From Gigaspora rosea (taxonomy: Eukaryota > Glomeromycota > Glomeromycetes > Diversisporales > Gigasporaceae), in the NCBI GenBank assembly GCA_003550325.1, contig QKWP01001990.1, positions 30,379 to 94,378 on the forward strand: a stretch of 64,000 nt of DNA, in the 5' to 3' direction. The notes beneath the pieces are model-generated. The model did no database searches, was not told the DNA's origin, and saw only the letters and a program-made list of their open reading frames with translations. Of the stretch, positions 23,406-34,196 are shown one piece after another (position 1 is the stretch's first letter; each line of letters begins with the position of its first letter). The position numbers and the translations under genes are program-made.

Positions 23406-26400
23406 ACTTCTAATCCATCAAATATATTTCCAATTAAATTATCTAACTAAAGATCTAAATCTCGTAATACCAATATTCTATATACAATATCTAAATAAAG
23501 TTGTTTAGTTAAATATTATGCTTTTTTAAAAAATTATTTGTAACTTTAGATAGGCGATAGTATGTAAAATATGTAAAATTAATAAAATTATCTAAATTAT
23601 TTTTAACTATTGTTTTTAAATTATTTAATTCTTTTTCACTTAAATCAACATAAATCAAACATCAGATTAAATGTTAAAGGTTCTATTCCTTCTATCATTC
23701 CACTATAAATCATTGGTCATAAAACAGGAATTGATTCTTTATTATATTTTTTCTCCTTTTTCAATTTTCGATAAACTTTTGGTTTCTTTGGTTCTGGAGC
23801 TTCATGTTTTCATCTAAATCATGTTTTTTATTTTTTTTTTTGTTCTTCCTTTTCTTTTTTTATAAAATAATCTTTTATGATTGTATCAAAAATTGTTCTA
23901 AATCTTTTATTTTCGATAGTGGCTCTCAAAGATTTGAAAAAAGATTGTACTTCATCTTTATCTTTTAGGGAAGTGCAGTAAATCACGTAATTTCCTAGGG
24001 GGGGGGTCCGATATCTATCACGTCCTATATATATATATAGTCTAAATAGCCAATGATATTGAAGTATTCGTCAAATATATTTTTTTAAAAAATTTTATTT
24101 TTCTGTCGAACGTAAAAATCAAAAGTCAATTAATAAAAAGTTTTCCAATACTTATGAAAATTTTGTGGTAAGTGTATTTTGATCTGCTGAATAAGGTTAA
24201 TTAATCGATATTTTTCGATTTGCTTAGTAAAATTTAGACTTTACTATGTAGCAACGTTTGTCAATTGTGGGGCGAATATATTTTTTTAAAAAACCTTAAT
24301 ATTTCCATCAAACGTAAAAATCAAAAGTCAATTAATAAAAAATTCTCCAATACTTATAAAATTTTGTGGTAAGTGTATTTTAATCTGCTGAATAAGATTA
24401 TTTAATCGATTTTTTTCGATTTGCTTAGTAAAATTTAGACTTTACTATGTAGCAACGTTTGTCAATTGTGTGGCGAATATATTTTTTTAAAAAATTTTAA
24501 TTTTTCTGTCGAACGTAAAAATCAAAAGTCAATTAATAAAAATTCTCCAATACTTATAAAAATTTTATGTTAAGTATATTTTGATCTGTTACTTAATCGT
24601 TTTTTTTCGATTTGCTTAGTAAAATTTAGACTATACTATGTAGCGACTTTTGTCGATTATGGGGTAACTTATTTTCAGGTCAAAGACGTTTTTGAATTTT
24701 TTTAATATACTAAAATTTGATTGGTCAATAGTCCTATCACTAGGGGGTCTGGACCTATGTAAACCCTAATCACGTAATAAACTGCACTTCCCTTACTGTT
24801 TTACTTATCCTTTCTATCTTTTAATAGTTCTTTCAATAAAATTTCAATATTTTCATTGGAAATATCAATTACTTTTTCTAAATTAATAAAATAATGGTCC
24901 TTTTCTTCATCATTATATATTTCAATGATCTTTTCTTTTAATTTATAAAGAAATTGTTTTTCTCCTAAATATGATTTATCATCTATTTTATCAATCTCGT
25001 TATTGAAAAAATTCTCTTCTTGTTGTGTATTTGTGAACTTTCCATTTGGATAATTTCTAATATATTTTTCAATTATATTATTTAATAGATCATAAATCTT
25101 TTCTTTCTTCTCTAATATTATATTTAACCAATTATAAGCATCCTTTAAATTGTTAATCTTTTTCACATCAATTGATGTTTGAATAGAATTGTAAAGCTCT
25201 AATCTTAAATTTTGCAATATTTGAATCATTTTAGATGGTTCGAGAAAAGCTTCATCTATTGACTGTATTATCAGATTATAACATTCAACATTAGCTAATA
25301 ATTGTTTTTTTGTTCAGCTCTCATTTGTCGCTTCACCACAATATATAAAATATTATTATAATGATTCTTTCTTGTTTGTGATAATAATATTTGATTCCAA
25401 TCATTTCCTAATAATGTTTGATTAAGGTTATTAAGTAATTGCACAAGAGCACTTTCATTTGCTAATAATTTAACTTTTCGTCTTCTAACATATACTCTAA
25501 TCAAATGGTCAATTCAATCATAATTTGCTATCTCTTCTTTATGTAATATATTTTGTAATCTTCTATATCTCATTTGTTGTAATGTTGCACTTTGTTTATT
25601 ATCAGTTAAACTCTTATCTCTCAATAGACATATCCTATTATCAATCTCTTCCCTATCTTCCAATAAAAAGATATCAGTTATTTCTAGGATTTTCTTCTTA
25701 ATTTCATCATAATATCTGTTTCTTAAAGTCACTAAACTTTCAGCATGTAACTTATTTAATTGAGATTCAGTTAAAATACCACTATGATGTATTTTTCTAA
25801 ACCAAAATCTATCAACTTCCAAATTTACAACATTACTACTTCCAATATTCTATTTTTTATTCTTTGAAAATTAGAACCTTGTTGTTGCTCTACTAATTCT
25901 CTAATACAATCTTTACAAATAGTATGAAGATTTTCTTTATCCTTTGAAGAAAATCAAGAATTATCAATCTTATTTATTTATTCATTTTGTAATTTTTGCA
26001 AATCATTCTCATTCTGAATTTGACTAACAAAACTATTAAATTCTACAATATATTTTGTCCAATACTCTAATTGTTTCAAATGTAAATTATTAAGTTGGTT
26101 TTGTAATTTTTGTATAAATATTGTTGCATTTAATATTTCTTGATGCCAGAATTGGAATCACATAATTTTTTAATATTTTCAGATGTCTTGTTCAATTTCT
26201 TTTCTAATTGTGTTGAATCTGATTACATGTATCTCTTGTTCTACTCTGAATCTTTGTAGTTGATCCTATTGTTTTTGTGTTAAATAAGAAGAATTTTATA
26301 TTTCTAAATCAATTTCTCCACCTTGTTTTAATAAATTTAAATCTAATGTTGATAATATTCGATTACATATTCTTTCAAATTCATTATTTGTTGGAGATTT

Positions 26401-26541
26401 CTGTGTAATATTTGTGAGTTTTATTAAAAAATAATTGTAAAACTCATCATTATTTAATATTTCATTAGATGATTTATGCATTCGTTTTTTATAACAACAA
26501 TCTTTATATATTTTAGAATTAATATGATATTTACAATTCAT
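23402..26541 (-). pseudogene. Large coiled-coil viral protein, decayed
   Basis: Starts at ATG 26541 with MNCKYHINSKIYKDCCYKKR, which resembles a SEC-C-like metal-binding motif (C-x-x-x...K-x-Y-K-x-CC). A long helix-rich, Gln/Glu/Asn-rich body follows (for example LQKLQNQLNNLHLKQLEYW-like stretches, and LLRDKSLTDNKQSATLQQMR at 25514-25822), then 24801-25229, and after the Harbinger insertion a basic C-terminus (KHEAPEPKKPKVYRKLKKEK). The end is TGA 23402-23404. Net length is about 770 codons. In-frame TGA at 25514-25516 and several TAA/TAG (for example near 26294) occur at likely Trp or Gln positions; frameshifts sit in A-runs (about 25308). Function unknown; perhaps a structural or scaffold protein. 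Confidence 0.5.
23968..24792. mobile_element. PIF-Harbinger-type element with internal tandem repeats
   Basis: Ends GGGAAGTGCAGTAAATCACG and its inverted partner ending ACTGCACTTCCC, flanked by TTA on both sides (23965-23967 and 24793-24795). The interior is about three tandem units of roughly 202 bp starting near 24073, 24275 and 24476. A second copy with two units is at 29240-29868. It interrupts the large coiled-coil gene. Confidence 0.85.
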
Positions 26542-26620
26542 TTTATAAAAATAAAATAATAATATATACTATTTGAAGAAAAATAATGATATTTATAAAA
26601 AAATGAAAAATAAAAAAAAA

Positions 26621-27512
26621 CTATTCTTTATTACAACATTTACTCAATATTTCTCAATAGCATTAAATATATTTTCAAAGGCTGTAAGTTTTGAAAAATC
26701 TGGTTTCCATGCTGTTTCTACAAATTCACTATGAAAAAACATTAGAATTTCTGAATTTCCTTCTGTAGAACTAAAATTTTCACCAAATTCAATAAATTTT
26801 GTTTTTTTTTCTTGTTTATATTTATAAAACATATTACAATAATTTATGAAAACAAATAATGCAAAATTTCCTAAATTTTAACATGACTTTCATCATTTTC
26901 AAAAGCATATACTTTTAATTTTTTAAGATCTAAACATAAATTTACTTCATGGTTTTGAAATTCACAACTATCACACTTAATTATATATTCAGTTTCTAAA
27001 TGTGATTCAATATATTCTCGAAATTGTATATTCTGAATGTCACTATTTAATATAATATTACCGATTAATGGTTCTGCTTCTATTGCAATAGCTTTATCAC
27101 AATTTCAACAATAAAAAATTTCAATTTTATTGCTTCTACTAATGGTGTTATGTATATTGTTTCATTACCATGAACTGGAATTTGAGTTCTTTTTTGAATA
27201 TCTTCATTATGCACTGAAGTAAATTTAAGTTGAATAGCAATATCATATAACTCTATATTATTTTGTTTCGTGTTTACTTTTTGAAATAATCGTAAAAATA
27301 AATTCTCAAATATATTGGAAAAACATGAGTTCTTTCTTTTGCGTCATTTTCTTCTTCTATATTTTCAATTTGAGGTCTAAAGTCAAATTCTGTATCCACT
27401 GTTGCTCCATAATCCTTTTTATGATGACAATTATTTATTCTTTTTCATCCCCACAAACTCCAACAACACAATTACTATTAATTTTCTGTAATTTTTTTGA
27501 AACTAAAGACAT
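26621..27512 (-). pseudogene. Viral protein of unknown function, tandem paralogue 1
   Basis: ATG 27512 (MSLVSKKLQKINSNCVVGVC) to TAG 26621-26623, about 295 codons. Recognisable stretches are NIELYDIAIQLKF, HGNETIYITPLVEAI, DIQNIQFREYIESHL, a C-x-x-C pair (IIKCDSCEFQ), GNSEILMFFHSEFVETAW and a CCNKE end. The same stretches in the same order occur in the next gene, so the two are tandem duplicates. The predicted beta-rich character and the CxxC could suit a virion or transcription protein, but I recognise no family. Broken by several frameshifts. A TTTATATATTTTTAA box lies 47 nt upstream. Confidence 0.55.
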
Positions 27513-27558
27513 TTAACAAATAATAAAATTAAAAAATAAATCATAAAAATATCGTATA

Positions 27559-27573
27559 TTTATATATTTTTAA
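27559..27573 (-). promoter_or_regulatory. TATA-like box TTTATATATTTTTAA
   Basis: 47 nt upstream of the ATG at 27512. The same 15-mer is at 31018-31032 and, with one extra T, at 28917-28932, each time upstream of a minus-strand start. Probable viral promoter element. Confidence 0.45.
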
Positions 27574-27575
27574 AA

Positions 27576-28487
27576 TTATTCCTTTTCACAACAATCTGTA
27601 ATAGATTGAAACACAGTATTAAATGTTGGACCGTGCTTCATATTTGGCATATATGCTGCTTCAAGATATCCACCACTTAAAAATAAAAGAATTCCTGAAT
27701 CACCTTTCACAACATTGAAATTAACACCTAAAGCTAATATTATAGCATTATTATTTTAGAATCTTGTTTTTTAAACTGATATATTCAATCCATGTAATCT
27801 AAAATCATCACAATAGCATAACTTCCTTTATCAAATATACGTGCTTGATCCTCTTCTTCAGATAGTACACAAACTTGTAATTTATTTAAATCCATATAAT
27901 GTCATTTCATCTTCTGTAAATTGACATGTTGAACAATCAATTATTATCTCGTTCTGTAAATGAACAGTTGCATTTTTTTTAAATTGTATATTTTGAAGAT
28001 TATAATCAACTAAAAGATTAGTAATATTAACAGATGTTTTTTTTGCTAAATCAATATCATATATTTTAATAATATATGCTCTAATTGTTAAAGGACTCTG
28101 TAAAGGTATTATAACTTGATTCTCTTGCTTTACAGGAATATTAATCGTATGATCTTTTTGTTTATTATAATATGTTGCAATTTTTAAATAAACTGATATA
28201 TTTCGTAACTCAAAATTACTAAAATTACTTTTTTCTAAAAAAATCTATGAAAAAATATTCTGTTCCACAATGTATTAAAATAATATGTTTTATTAGCTTT
28301 TGTTCATGCCCCTAAAATAACTTTTTCAACTTGTGCAATCCCATGTCTTGCTCTATATGCGTTTAATCTTTCTTCTTCATTATACCATCCAACATGACAA
28401 GAATTAGTTAATCTTCTATTAGTTGTGTTGGTGTTAGGTCTTTTTTTTGACTTTGTTGTTTCTTTATTTTTTTCTTTTTGTAGACAT
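27576..28487 (-). pseudogene. Viral protein of unknown function, tandem paralogue 2
   Basis: ATG 28487 (MSTKRKK) to TAA 27576-27578. After a basic start come CHVGWYNEEERLNAYRARHG, FELRNISVYLKIATYY, DHTINIPVKQENQVIIPLQS, DYNLQNIQFKKNATVHLQN, the CxxC stretch IIDCSTCQF, GDSGILLFLSGGYLEAAY and the CCEKE terminus. These align with paralogue 1 segment by segment. The start overlaps the stop of the upstream membrane-protein gene as TAATG, so it probably shares that gene's promoter. Frameshifts near 28455 and 28240 and an in-frame TGA near 28312 break it. Confidence 0.55.
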
Positions 28488-28883
28488 TATCTACTACAAT
28501 TTGAACAAATTTTTTTTCTTCTTACAATTGTTTTTTTCTATTTGATGTTTTTCTTTTAGTTGGAGTTACTTTATTAACAGTTCTTTTTTTTTTAATTAAT
28601 TTTTTTTTAGTTGCTTTCTTTTAATTGGTGCTAGTTTGTATGTATTGATCTATAAAAATTACTAATTTTGTTAAAACAAATTGTGTTGTATTGGTGAAAG
28701 ATTCTTTAATAAAACAAGTAGAGTTTGTTATATATCAAAATTTATTAAATCAAATTTAATATGTGTAATAATAATTGTATAAATTATAAGAGATAAAAAA
28801 ACTGTGTATAAAAAATATGTTGCTAATTCTAATATTAATCGCAATTTATTGTATCGTTTACAAAATTCAAGATTGTTATACAT
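28487..28883 (-). pseudogene. Small membrane protein with basic tail
   Basis: ATG 28883 (MYNNLEFCKRYNKLRLILEL) leads into a membrane span (TYFLYTVFLSLIIYTIIITH). After an in-frame TAA (a likely Gln) and a frameshift comes a strongly basic C-terminal part (TPTKRKTSNRKK) ending CSNCSR and TAA 28487-28489. About 132 codons. No family recognised; the membrane span plus basic, Cys-pair tail suggests a virion or DNA-contacting membrane protein, a guess only. Confidence 0.4.
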
Positions 28884-28916
28884 TTTAAAAAAATACAGTA
28901 AAAAGATTCAGTTGTA

Positions 28917-28932
28917 TTTATATATTTTTTAA
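28917..28932 (-). promoter_or_regulatory. TATA-like box TTTATATATTTTTTAA
   Basis: 34 nt upstream of ATG 28883 on the minus strand; same motif as 27559-27573 and 31018-31032. Confidence 0.45.
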
Positions 28933-28972
28933 ATTATTTTAGGATTTTTTATACCCATCTTCTATTTATCAC

Positions 28973-30081
28973 TAGAGATGGGCACTTTCGCATGATTGCA
29001 TAGCTGCATGCATTTGCATGAATGCTGTATGCTGCATGAAATTTTTTAAAATGCTGCATTTTGCCCATAACAAATTTCATCTGACAAATAATATATAAAG
29101 TGCACTTAAGATAAAAACTAATCTAAGGCTAGTGCTCCATCAAAAAATTCAAATTTAAGCATCATTTTTCCAAATGTCAAGTAAAATAAAAACAATTTGC
29201 TGATTTAATATATTTTTAGGCGCTAAACATGTTTACTTAGGGAAGTGCAGTAAATCACATAATTTCCTAGGGGGTCCGCCATCTATCACGTCCTATATAT
29301 ATATATAGTCTAAATAGCCAATGATATTGAAGTGTTCGTCAAATATATTTTTTTAAAAAATTTTATTTTTCCGTCGAACGTAAAAATCAAAAGTCAATTA
29401 ATAAAAAGTTCTCCAATACTTATGAAAATTTTGTGGTAAGTGTATTTTGATCTGCTGAATAAGGTTATTTAATCGATTTTTTTCGATTTGCTTAGTAAAA
29501 TTTAGACTTTACTATGTAGCAACGTTTGTCAATTGTGGGGCGAATATATTTTTTTAAAAAACCTTAATATTTCCGTCAAACGTAAAAATCAAAAGTCAAT
29601 TAATAAAAAATTCTCCAATGCTTATAAAAATTTTGTGGTAAGTGTATTTTGATCTGCTGAATAAGGTTACTTAATCGATTTTTTCGATTTTCTTAGTAAA
29701 ATTTAGACTTTACTATGCAGCTACTTTTGTCGATTATGGAGTAACTTATTTTCAGGTCAAAGACATTTTTGAATTTTTTTTATACTAAAATTTGATTGGT
29801 CAATAGTCCTATCACTAGGGGGGTCAGGACCTATGTAAACCCTAATCACGTAATTTACTGCACTTCCCTTAGTGCATTAAGTTAGAATTAATTAGTAAAA
29901 TTTTTGAATAAGAGTTTATAGAATTTTATTGATAAAATTCTATAAACTCTTATGATTAACAAAATTTTAATAATAAAAAAAAATTTTTTTGTATAGATGC
30001 ATGTTGCATTAATGCTTGCATGCTGCATGAATGCCGCATTTGCATGAAATTTTTTAAAATGCTGCATTTTGCCCATCTCTA
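28973..30081. mobile_element. hAT-type non-autonomous element
   Basis: Inverted ends TAGAGATGGGCA and TGCCCATCTCTA, a common hAT terminus. Flanks TTTATCAC (28965-28972) and TTTATTAC (30082-30089) match 7 of 8. Near both ends are repeats built from TGCATG/GCATT units. A Harbinger-type element is nested at 29240-29868. It is inserted in the viral gene that starts at 30414. Confidence 0.8.
29240..29868. mobile_element. PIF-Harbinger-type element, second copy
   Basis: Same ends as 23968-24792 (GGGAAGTGCAGTAAATCACA and ACTGCACTTCCC) with TTA at 29237-29239 and 29869-29871. It holds two internal tandem units instead of three. Nested in the 28973-30081 hAT element. Confidence 0.85.
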
Positions 30082-30414
30082 TTTATTACCAATCATTTTC
30101 ATAATTTTATTACTATCATTAAATTCTTTTTTAAAATTAGAAAATTCTTCTTTAACAAAATTATTAATATGCTATGGGGTTTTTTTAGTCTTTGTTGTTC
30201 TTCTTTTTCATTTTTACTTTCTGAACTTGAAATTTCTAGTTTTTTTCATTTAGTTTTAACAGTTTTCTGTATTCATATATTATATCAGCAACATGTTCAA
30301 TATTTTGTAAATTTTTTATTAAGTATTTAGAATCATCTTTTGATAATTTTTTTATTAATTCGATTTTAGATTTTGAAGTGCTTATTAATTCTTAAAGAAA
30401 AGTTTTTTTCTCAT
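30082..30414 (-). pseudogene. Viral hypothetical protein, cut by hAT element
   Basis: From ATG 30414 (MRKKLFF) the coding pattern continues, after a frameshift, as ELISTSKSKIELIKKLSKDD and then KKLEISSSESKNEKEEQQRL, a charged helical protein. The frame is lost at the hAT insertion at 30081; a few downstream codons may remain at about 28940-28965. No family recognised. Confidence 0.35.
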
Positions 30415-30419
30415 TTTTT

Positions 30420-30984
30420 TTTAAAAATAACTAATAATTCCTAATTTAGATATTTATACTATAATTTATTTTTTATTTTGTTGTATAATTTTGTAAAATA
30501 GAATATTTGTTCAATTAAAATTTTTTATTTTCTTTTAAAAAATAAACAAATAAATACAGATATTTAAATAAATTTTGAATATTTACTACTAAAATTTATA
30601 ATCATATTGACCTTTTCATCTTTTTCTTTCAAATCATTCTTAAAAGAAAATGCAATAAATTTTGTTTTGAACTTTCATCTGAAAGCTACTTTGAATACCT
30701 ATATTTTATTATATCTTTAAAAATTCTTTTTATTGTACCAAATAATGCACTAGATTTTACATTTTTATCATTAGGGTCTGGTGTTGTAATACCAAGATTT
30801 CTATAAATTTTAATTCAAACTAATCTTTGTTCTTCAATAATAGTTGCTGGTAAAGGAGTATTTGTAATAGGATTACCTAATTATCTGAAAAATCTTTTAT
30901 GCCAGAATTATTTATATGCAGTCATGCAATTAATTTATTAATTTGATTAACTTATCATAAAACAGATACTTGCATAGAAGACAT
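30420..30984 (-). pseudogene. Viral hypothetical protein
   Basis: ATG 30984 (MSSMQVSVL) with protein-like stretches NQINKLIA, LGNPITNTPLPATIIEEQRL, YRNLGITTPDPNDKNVKSSA and FGTIKRIFKDIIKYRY. In-frame stops are TGA 30955-30957, TAA 30952-30954 and TGA 30922-30924, all at plausible Trp/Gln positions, plus one frameshift after SDN. The 3' end is not certain. A TTTATATATTTTTAA box is 34 nt upstream. Function unknown. Confidence 0.45.
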
Positions 30985-31017
30985 TTTGATAATTAAAAAA
31001 AACTGAGCAACCCTTTA

Positions 31018-31032
31018 TTTATATATTTTTAA
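31018..31032 (-). promoter_or_regulatory. TATA-like box TTTATATATTTTTAA
   Basis: 34 nt upstream of ATG 30984; identical to 27559-27573. Confidence 0.45.
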
Positions 31033-31091
31033 CTTGTATAAATATAACAGCTTTTTAATTTAAATAAACAATTAACTAAAAAAAATAAAAT

Positions 31092-31392
31092 TGTTTTTTT
31101 TCTTTTTTATTATTCTTATTATACAAGTTACACAACAAGCACTTACTAAACATTCTAAAATTACTGATAATGTAGAAATTGTAATTCCACAAAGATTACC
31201 AAAATTAGTCACATATGATTTTCATAAAAAATTTTCAGACCAATATTAAAAAAAAATGGTGAAATAACAAATTAATACAGTGGTAGCATTTTTGTAGAAA
31301 GATTTGAAAATGGCAAAACAACTCCAACTTATGAGCAAGTACATAAAGCAAAAGCCCTTCAAAACCAAAAAAAAAGAAAAAGAAATAAATAA
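31092..31392 (+). pseudogene. Small basic viral hypothetical protein
   Basis: Plus-strand coding pattern with VEIVIPQRLPKLVTYDFHKK, then after a frameshift in an A-run SGSIFVERFENGKTTPTYEQ and a lysine-rich end (QNQKKRKRNK) stopping at TAA 31390-31392. The start is not clear, since the 5' part merges into an AT-rich hydrophobic stretch near 31092. It is divergent from the gene starting at 30984. No family recognised. Confidence 0.35.
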
Positions 31393-31407
31393 CTTTTATA
31401 TTTCATT

Positions 31408-31428
31408 AAATTATTTATATATAAATAA
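31408..31428 (+). promoter_or_regulatory. TATA-like box upstream of the 31456 gene
   Basis: TTATTTATATATAAATAA about 27-45 nt upstream of ATG 31456; resembles the boxes on the opposite strand at 27-31 kb. Confidence 0.35.
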
Positions 31429-31514
31429 AGATATTTTCTTTTAACTTTATTAAAAATGTTTAAAAGTAGTAAAATAAATCGTAACATAAATCAATTAAAT
31501 CAACAAATTAATTA

Positions 31515-32730
31515 GCAAGGTACAGGGAACTCTTACCAACGATTACCTGGACCAAATTTCTTACGAAAGGAAAATGAGAAGTTTTTTGCTAGAGCGTTGC
31601 AGGTACTAAAAAGTACTGTAGGATAACACGAGTATACGGTTTTTAGAAAGGTCAACTACTGCTTGAGGGACTCCTTTTTTATATTCGGCATACAAACCAA
31701 GAGCGTTGGTATACAAGATAACTGGCAGGTGGTGCCCTTGTACACAGAATTTTGGGAAAGACCATATAGTGTCTTTGTCGACGAAGCATCTCGTGGTAAA
31801 ACAGAGGGGAACAGCAAGGAAATGAGTTTTGGCTTTCTCTACTCTGTTTTAAATTTTCTCCAAGTCTTGTCTCAGCCTATTTGGTTTTTTTCGAAATTTT
31901 TGCCAAAAAGTGGGTGTCCTAGCTTACTCCCTTCAAAAGATCAGCAGTGTTTACTCCATCCAAATTGGAAATGTGTTCCCGGTCTGGATCCGGTTCCACC
32001 ATGTGTGATCTCGGTCACCAAAACAAATGTCGAGTTAAGGTCTCAGAATCTGGAAGGCCCAAAAAAAATTTCTTTCCATCGTAGACATAGGTTTCTATTA
32101 TATACATACGACAATTTGATAAGCTTAGTTTATGCATTGTTGTATAATTTTTATTGTCATTGTGTTGTAGACGTAGTAACACCTTCATTTTCTATTTTTT
32201 TATTTCTTTATCGCTATCTTTTTGTTTTTGTGTTTGTTTTTCTTTTTGTTGTTTGCTTTTTGGTTTTGTTATCGGGTTTTCGTATAGTAGTTTTTGCCCA
32301 ATTTGGTATATGTCTCCTTTCTTTTTCTTCATTTTATGAGAAGCTCAGGGATGAAGTTTTTTTGAAGGAGTGGATTTTGAAGTGGTAACTGGGTACCAGT
32401 TTATAGGCAAGGGATGTATTTATGACCAAAGATTATAGACACCTTTGTCTGACAAACACCAGCGCGACAATCCTACTTAGGCGCCATTAGGGGAGGGCCA
32501 GAAATCAGCTGATTTCCTAGGGGGGGCTGAAAAACTGGAAATTTAATATGAAGACCTGACTAAAATAGGGGGGTCAAAATTTTGGCCAAAATCAAATCAG
32601 CTGATTCCTGGCAGTGCCCTTAGGGTAGCCGGGTTGCGGCCTATTATAGTTTAGACGCTTTTTATTGTAATTTTGTTTTTTACAATTAATAGTACCTAAT
32701 AAATAGAGCATTATTGTCAAAGGAAAAAAA
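31515..32730 (+). mobile_element. Retroposon of the FSKSG repeat family, copy 1
   Basis: AAATTAATTA flanks both sides (31505-31514 and 32731-32740) and the element ends in an A-run, so it was inserted by target priming in plus orientation. It carries a 241-codon open frame (31663-32388) whose middle part FFSKFLPKSGCPSLLPSKDQ recurs in the copies at 50126-50341 and 52799-53032. The frame's C-terminal half is hydrophobic and low in complexity and may not be translated. A Harbinger-type MITE sits at 32490-32618. I do not recognise the encoded protein. Confidence 0.6.
32490..32618. mobile_element. PIF-Harbinger-type MITE, 129 bp
   Basis: Starts GGGGAGGGCCAGAAATCAGC, ends CTGGCAGTGCCC, TTA on both sides (32487-32489 and 32619-32621). 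ATCAGCTGATT occurs near both ends. Confidence 0.8.
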
Positions 32731-32996
32731 AAATTAATTAAATCAAGATAATAACAATTTAATACAACAAATACAATGACTTCACATTTGTATACAAAAT
32801 TTATTACAAGATATCACTAATTTAAGTAGAACTACCAAAAAATCAAATAATCAAACTAGACAAATTCTTGAAAATCTTGATGCCGATTTTAACAGTATTC
32901 TTTTAACAAAAAAATTAAAACAAATTCTAAAAATTAGTGTAGAAATTTCTAATATTAAATAAAAAAAATTAATTGAATTTATTTTTATATAAATAA

Positions 32997-33031
32997 TTGA
33001 TCACGTTTAGGCTTTCGGCCTACGTGATCAA
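32997..33031. repeat. GC-containing hairpin
   Basis: TTGATCACGT (32997-33006) pairs with ACGTGATCAA (33022-33031), and inside them AGGC/GCCT can extend the stem. It sits 35 nt after the stop at 32962, just before a TIR element; it could be a 3'-end hairpin or an insertion scar. Confidence 0.5.
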
Positions 33032-33319
33032 AAAAATTGTCCACCATAGCTGATATCTTTACTATCCTGTTTGTGGATCACTTGCCACTAGGCACCCTTT
33101 CGGAAAGGGTCAAATGCTTTTTTTGTCAGCAACTTAGCTATAATATGCTGTAATGCTTTGATAGTATGAATTTTGTCATGACAAAGTCATGACAAAATTA
33201 ATATCTATCTTATTTCATATCATATCTCACAAAGTTGAATATTATTTTTAAAAATAAATAATTTATAATAAAATCAATTTGTTTTAAAATTTAATAATTT
33301 ATTAATAAAAAATTACAAA

Positions 33320-34135
33320 AATTTAGAATAATTATTTTTAGGATTGTTAAATGAATCTTTTCATAATGATACTACTAACTTAAAAGCTGATTTATGATCT
33401 AAATCTGGATTATTTTTTTTTATAATTGGAAGATTGAATTTCATAAATCTATTATATATTGATAATTCTTTTTTTTCACACATGTTGATTATAGCACCTT
33501 TTTTTGCTAATTTGTCTGCAATTTTATTTCCTATTTCTTTATTATGACCAAAAATATGAGTAAAATATACTTTACCAATTATTTTAGTAACTAAAAAATC
33601 TAATTTTTCAAAAAGATTCTTATTTTTTACAACTTCATTTTGTAATATTTTTCAATTATTTTTTTCCAATTGTTAATCCAAAACTCACAAGCATTAACTA
33701 CATATCTGCTATCTGTTTTGATTTTAATAACTTTATCCTAATTTTCACATGTTTCAATTGCTCAAATTACTGCATAAAGTTCTGCTCGATTATTTGTTTG
33801 AAGTACACCTGGTAATGGTTCAGTAATCGTTTTACTTCTGTCAGTATAATAAATTCCAATTCCTGAAAAGCAACCCTTTCATTATCTTTACAACAACCAT
33901 TTGTATAAATAACAATTTTGTCATCTAAGCTTAATATCTCTTTTTTTTTTTTTTGTTTTTAACTGATAATTATTAAAAAATTCATTTGCTTTTTCTGAAG
34001 TTAACTATTTTTTATAATATGCAAAAGGAAAGTTGTTTACTTGTTTTTTACATTTTTCTATAGTATTATAGATACCTGGTGTACACCAATTAGAACAGCA
34101 TAAAAATATTTGGCTATTTTAGCATTTTTTAAACT
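33320..34135 (-). pseudogene. RNase H1 with N-terminal hybrid-binding domain
   Basis: Near 34085 downward is a viroplasmin/RHBD-type module (PGIYNTIEKCKKQVNNFPFA, then EKANEFFNN). It is followed by the RNase H fold: IVIYTNGCCKDN (catalytic Asp position appears as Asn), NNRAELYAVIWAIE-like codons with the Glu, an IKTDSRYVV-like TDS box, and THIFGHNKEIGNKIADKLAK with the last His/Asp region. These are the family's D-E-D-D landmarks in order. Frameshifts and TAA/TAG stops disrupt it, so it is dead. It would remove RNA from RNA-DNA hybrids. It lies inside a TIR element rather than in the viral gene row. Confidence 0.7.
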
Positions 34136-34196
34136 GAAAGTAGTGCCATTACAAGCGATCCACAAACAGAATAGTAAGGATATCAGCTATGCATTT

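Larger units (their letters stand above)
31456..32962 (+). pseudogene. Small Gln/Asn-rich coiled-coil viral protein, split by retroposon
   Basis: ATG 31456 (MFKSSKINRNINQLNQQIN) runs into a 1.2-kb insertion after 31514 and resumes at 32741, ending TAA 32960-32962. The downstream part (LLQDITNLSRTTKKSNNQTR, LENLDADFNSILLTKKLKQI) is heptad-rich. An in-frame TGA falls between IQ and LH. Net length about 93 codons. Function unknown; the coil suggests oligomerisation. Confidence 0.5.

Noticed and set aside
24073-24680. CRISPR-like array
   Set aside because: The 202-bp units are contiguous, with no short repeats separated by unique spacers, and lie inside a TIR element.
31663-32388. 241-residue ORF as a genuine viral gene
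   Set aside because: It is inside a retroposon flanked by a target duplication, and its middle recurs in two other repeat copies, so it belongs to the repeat family.
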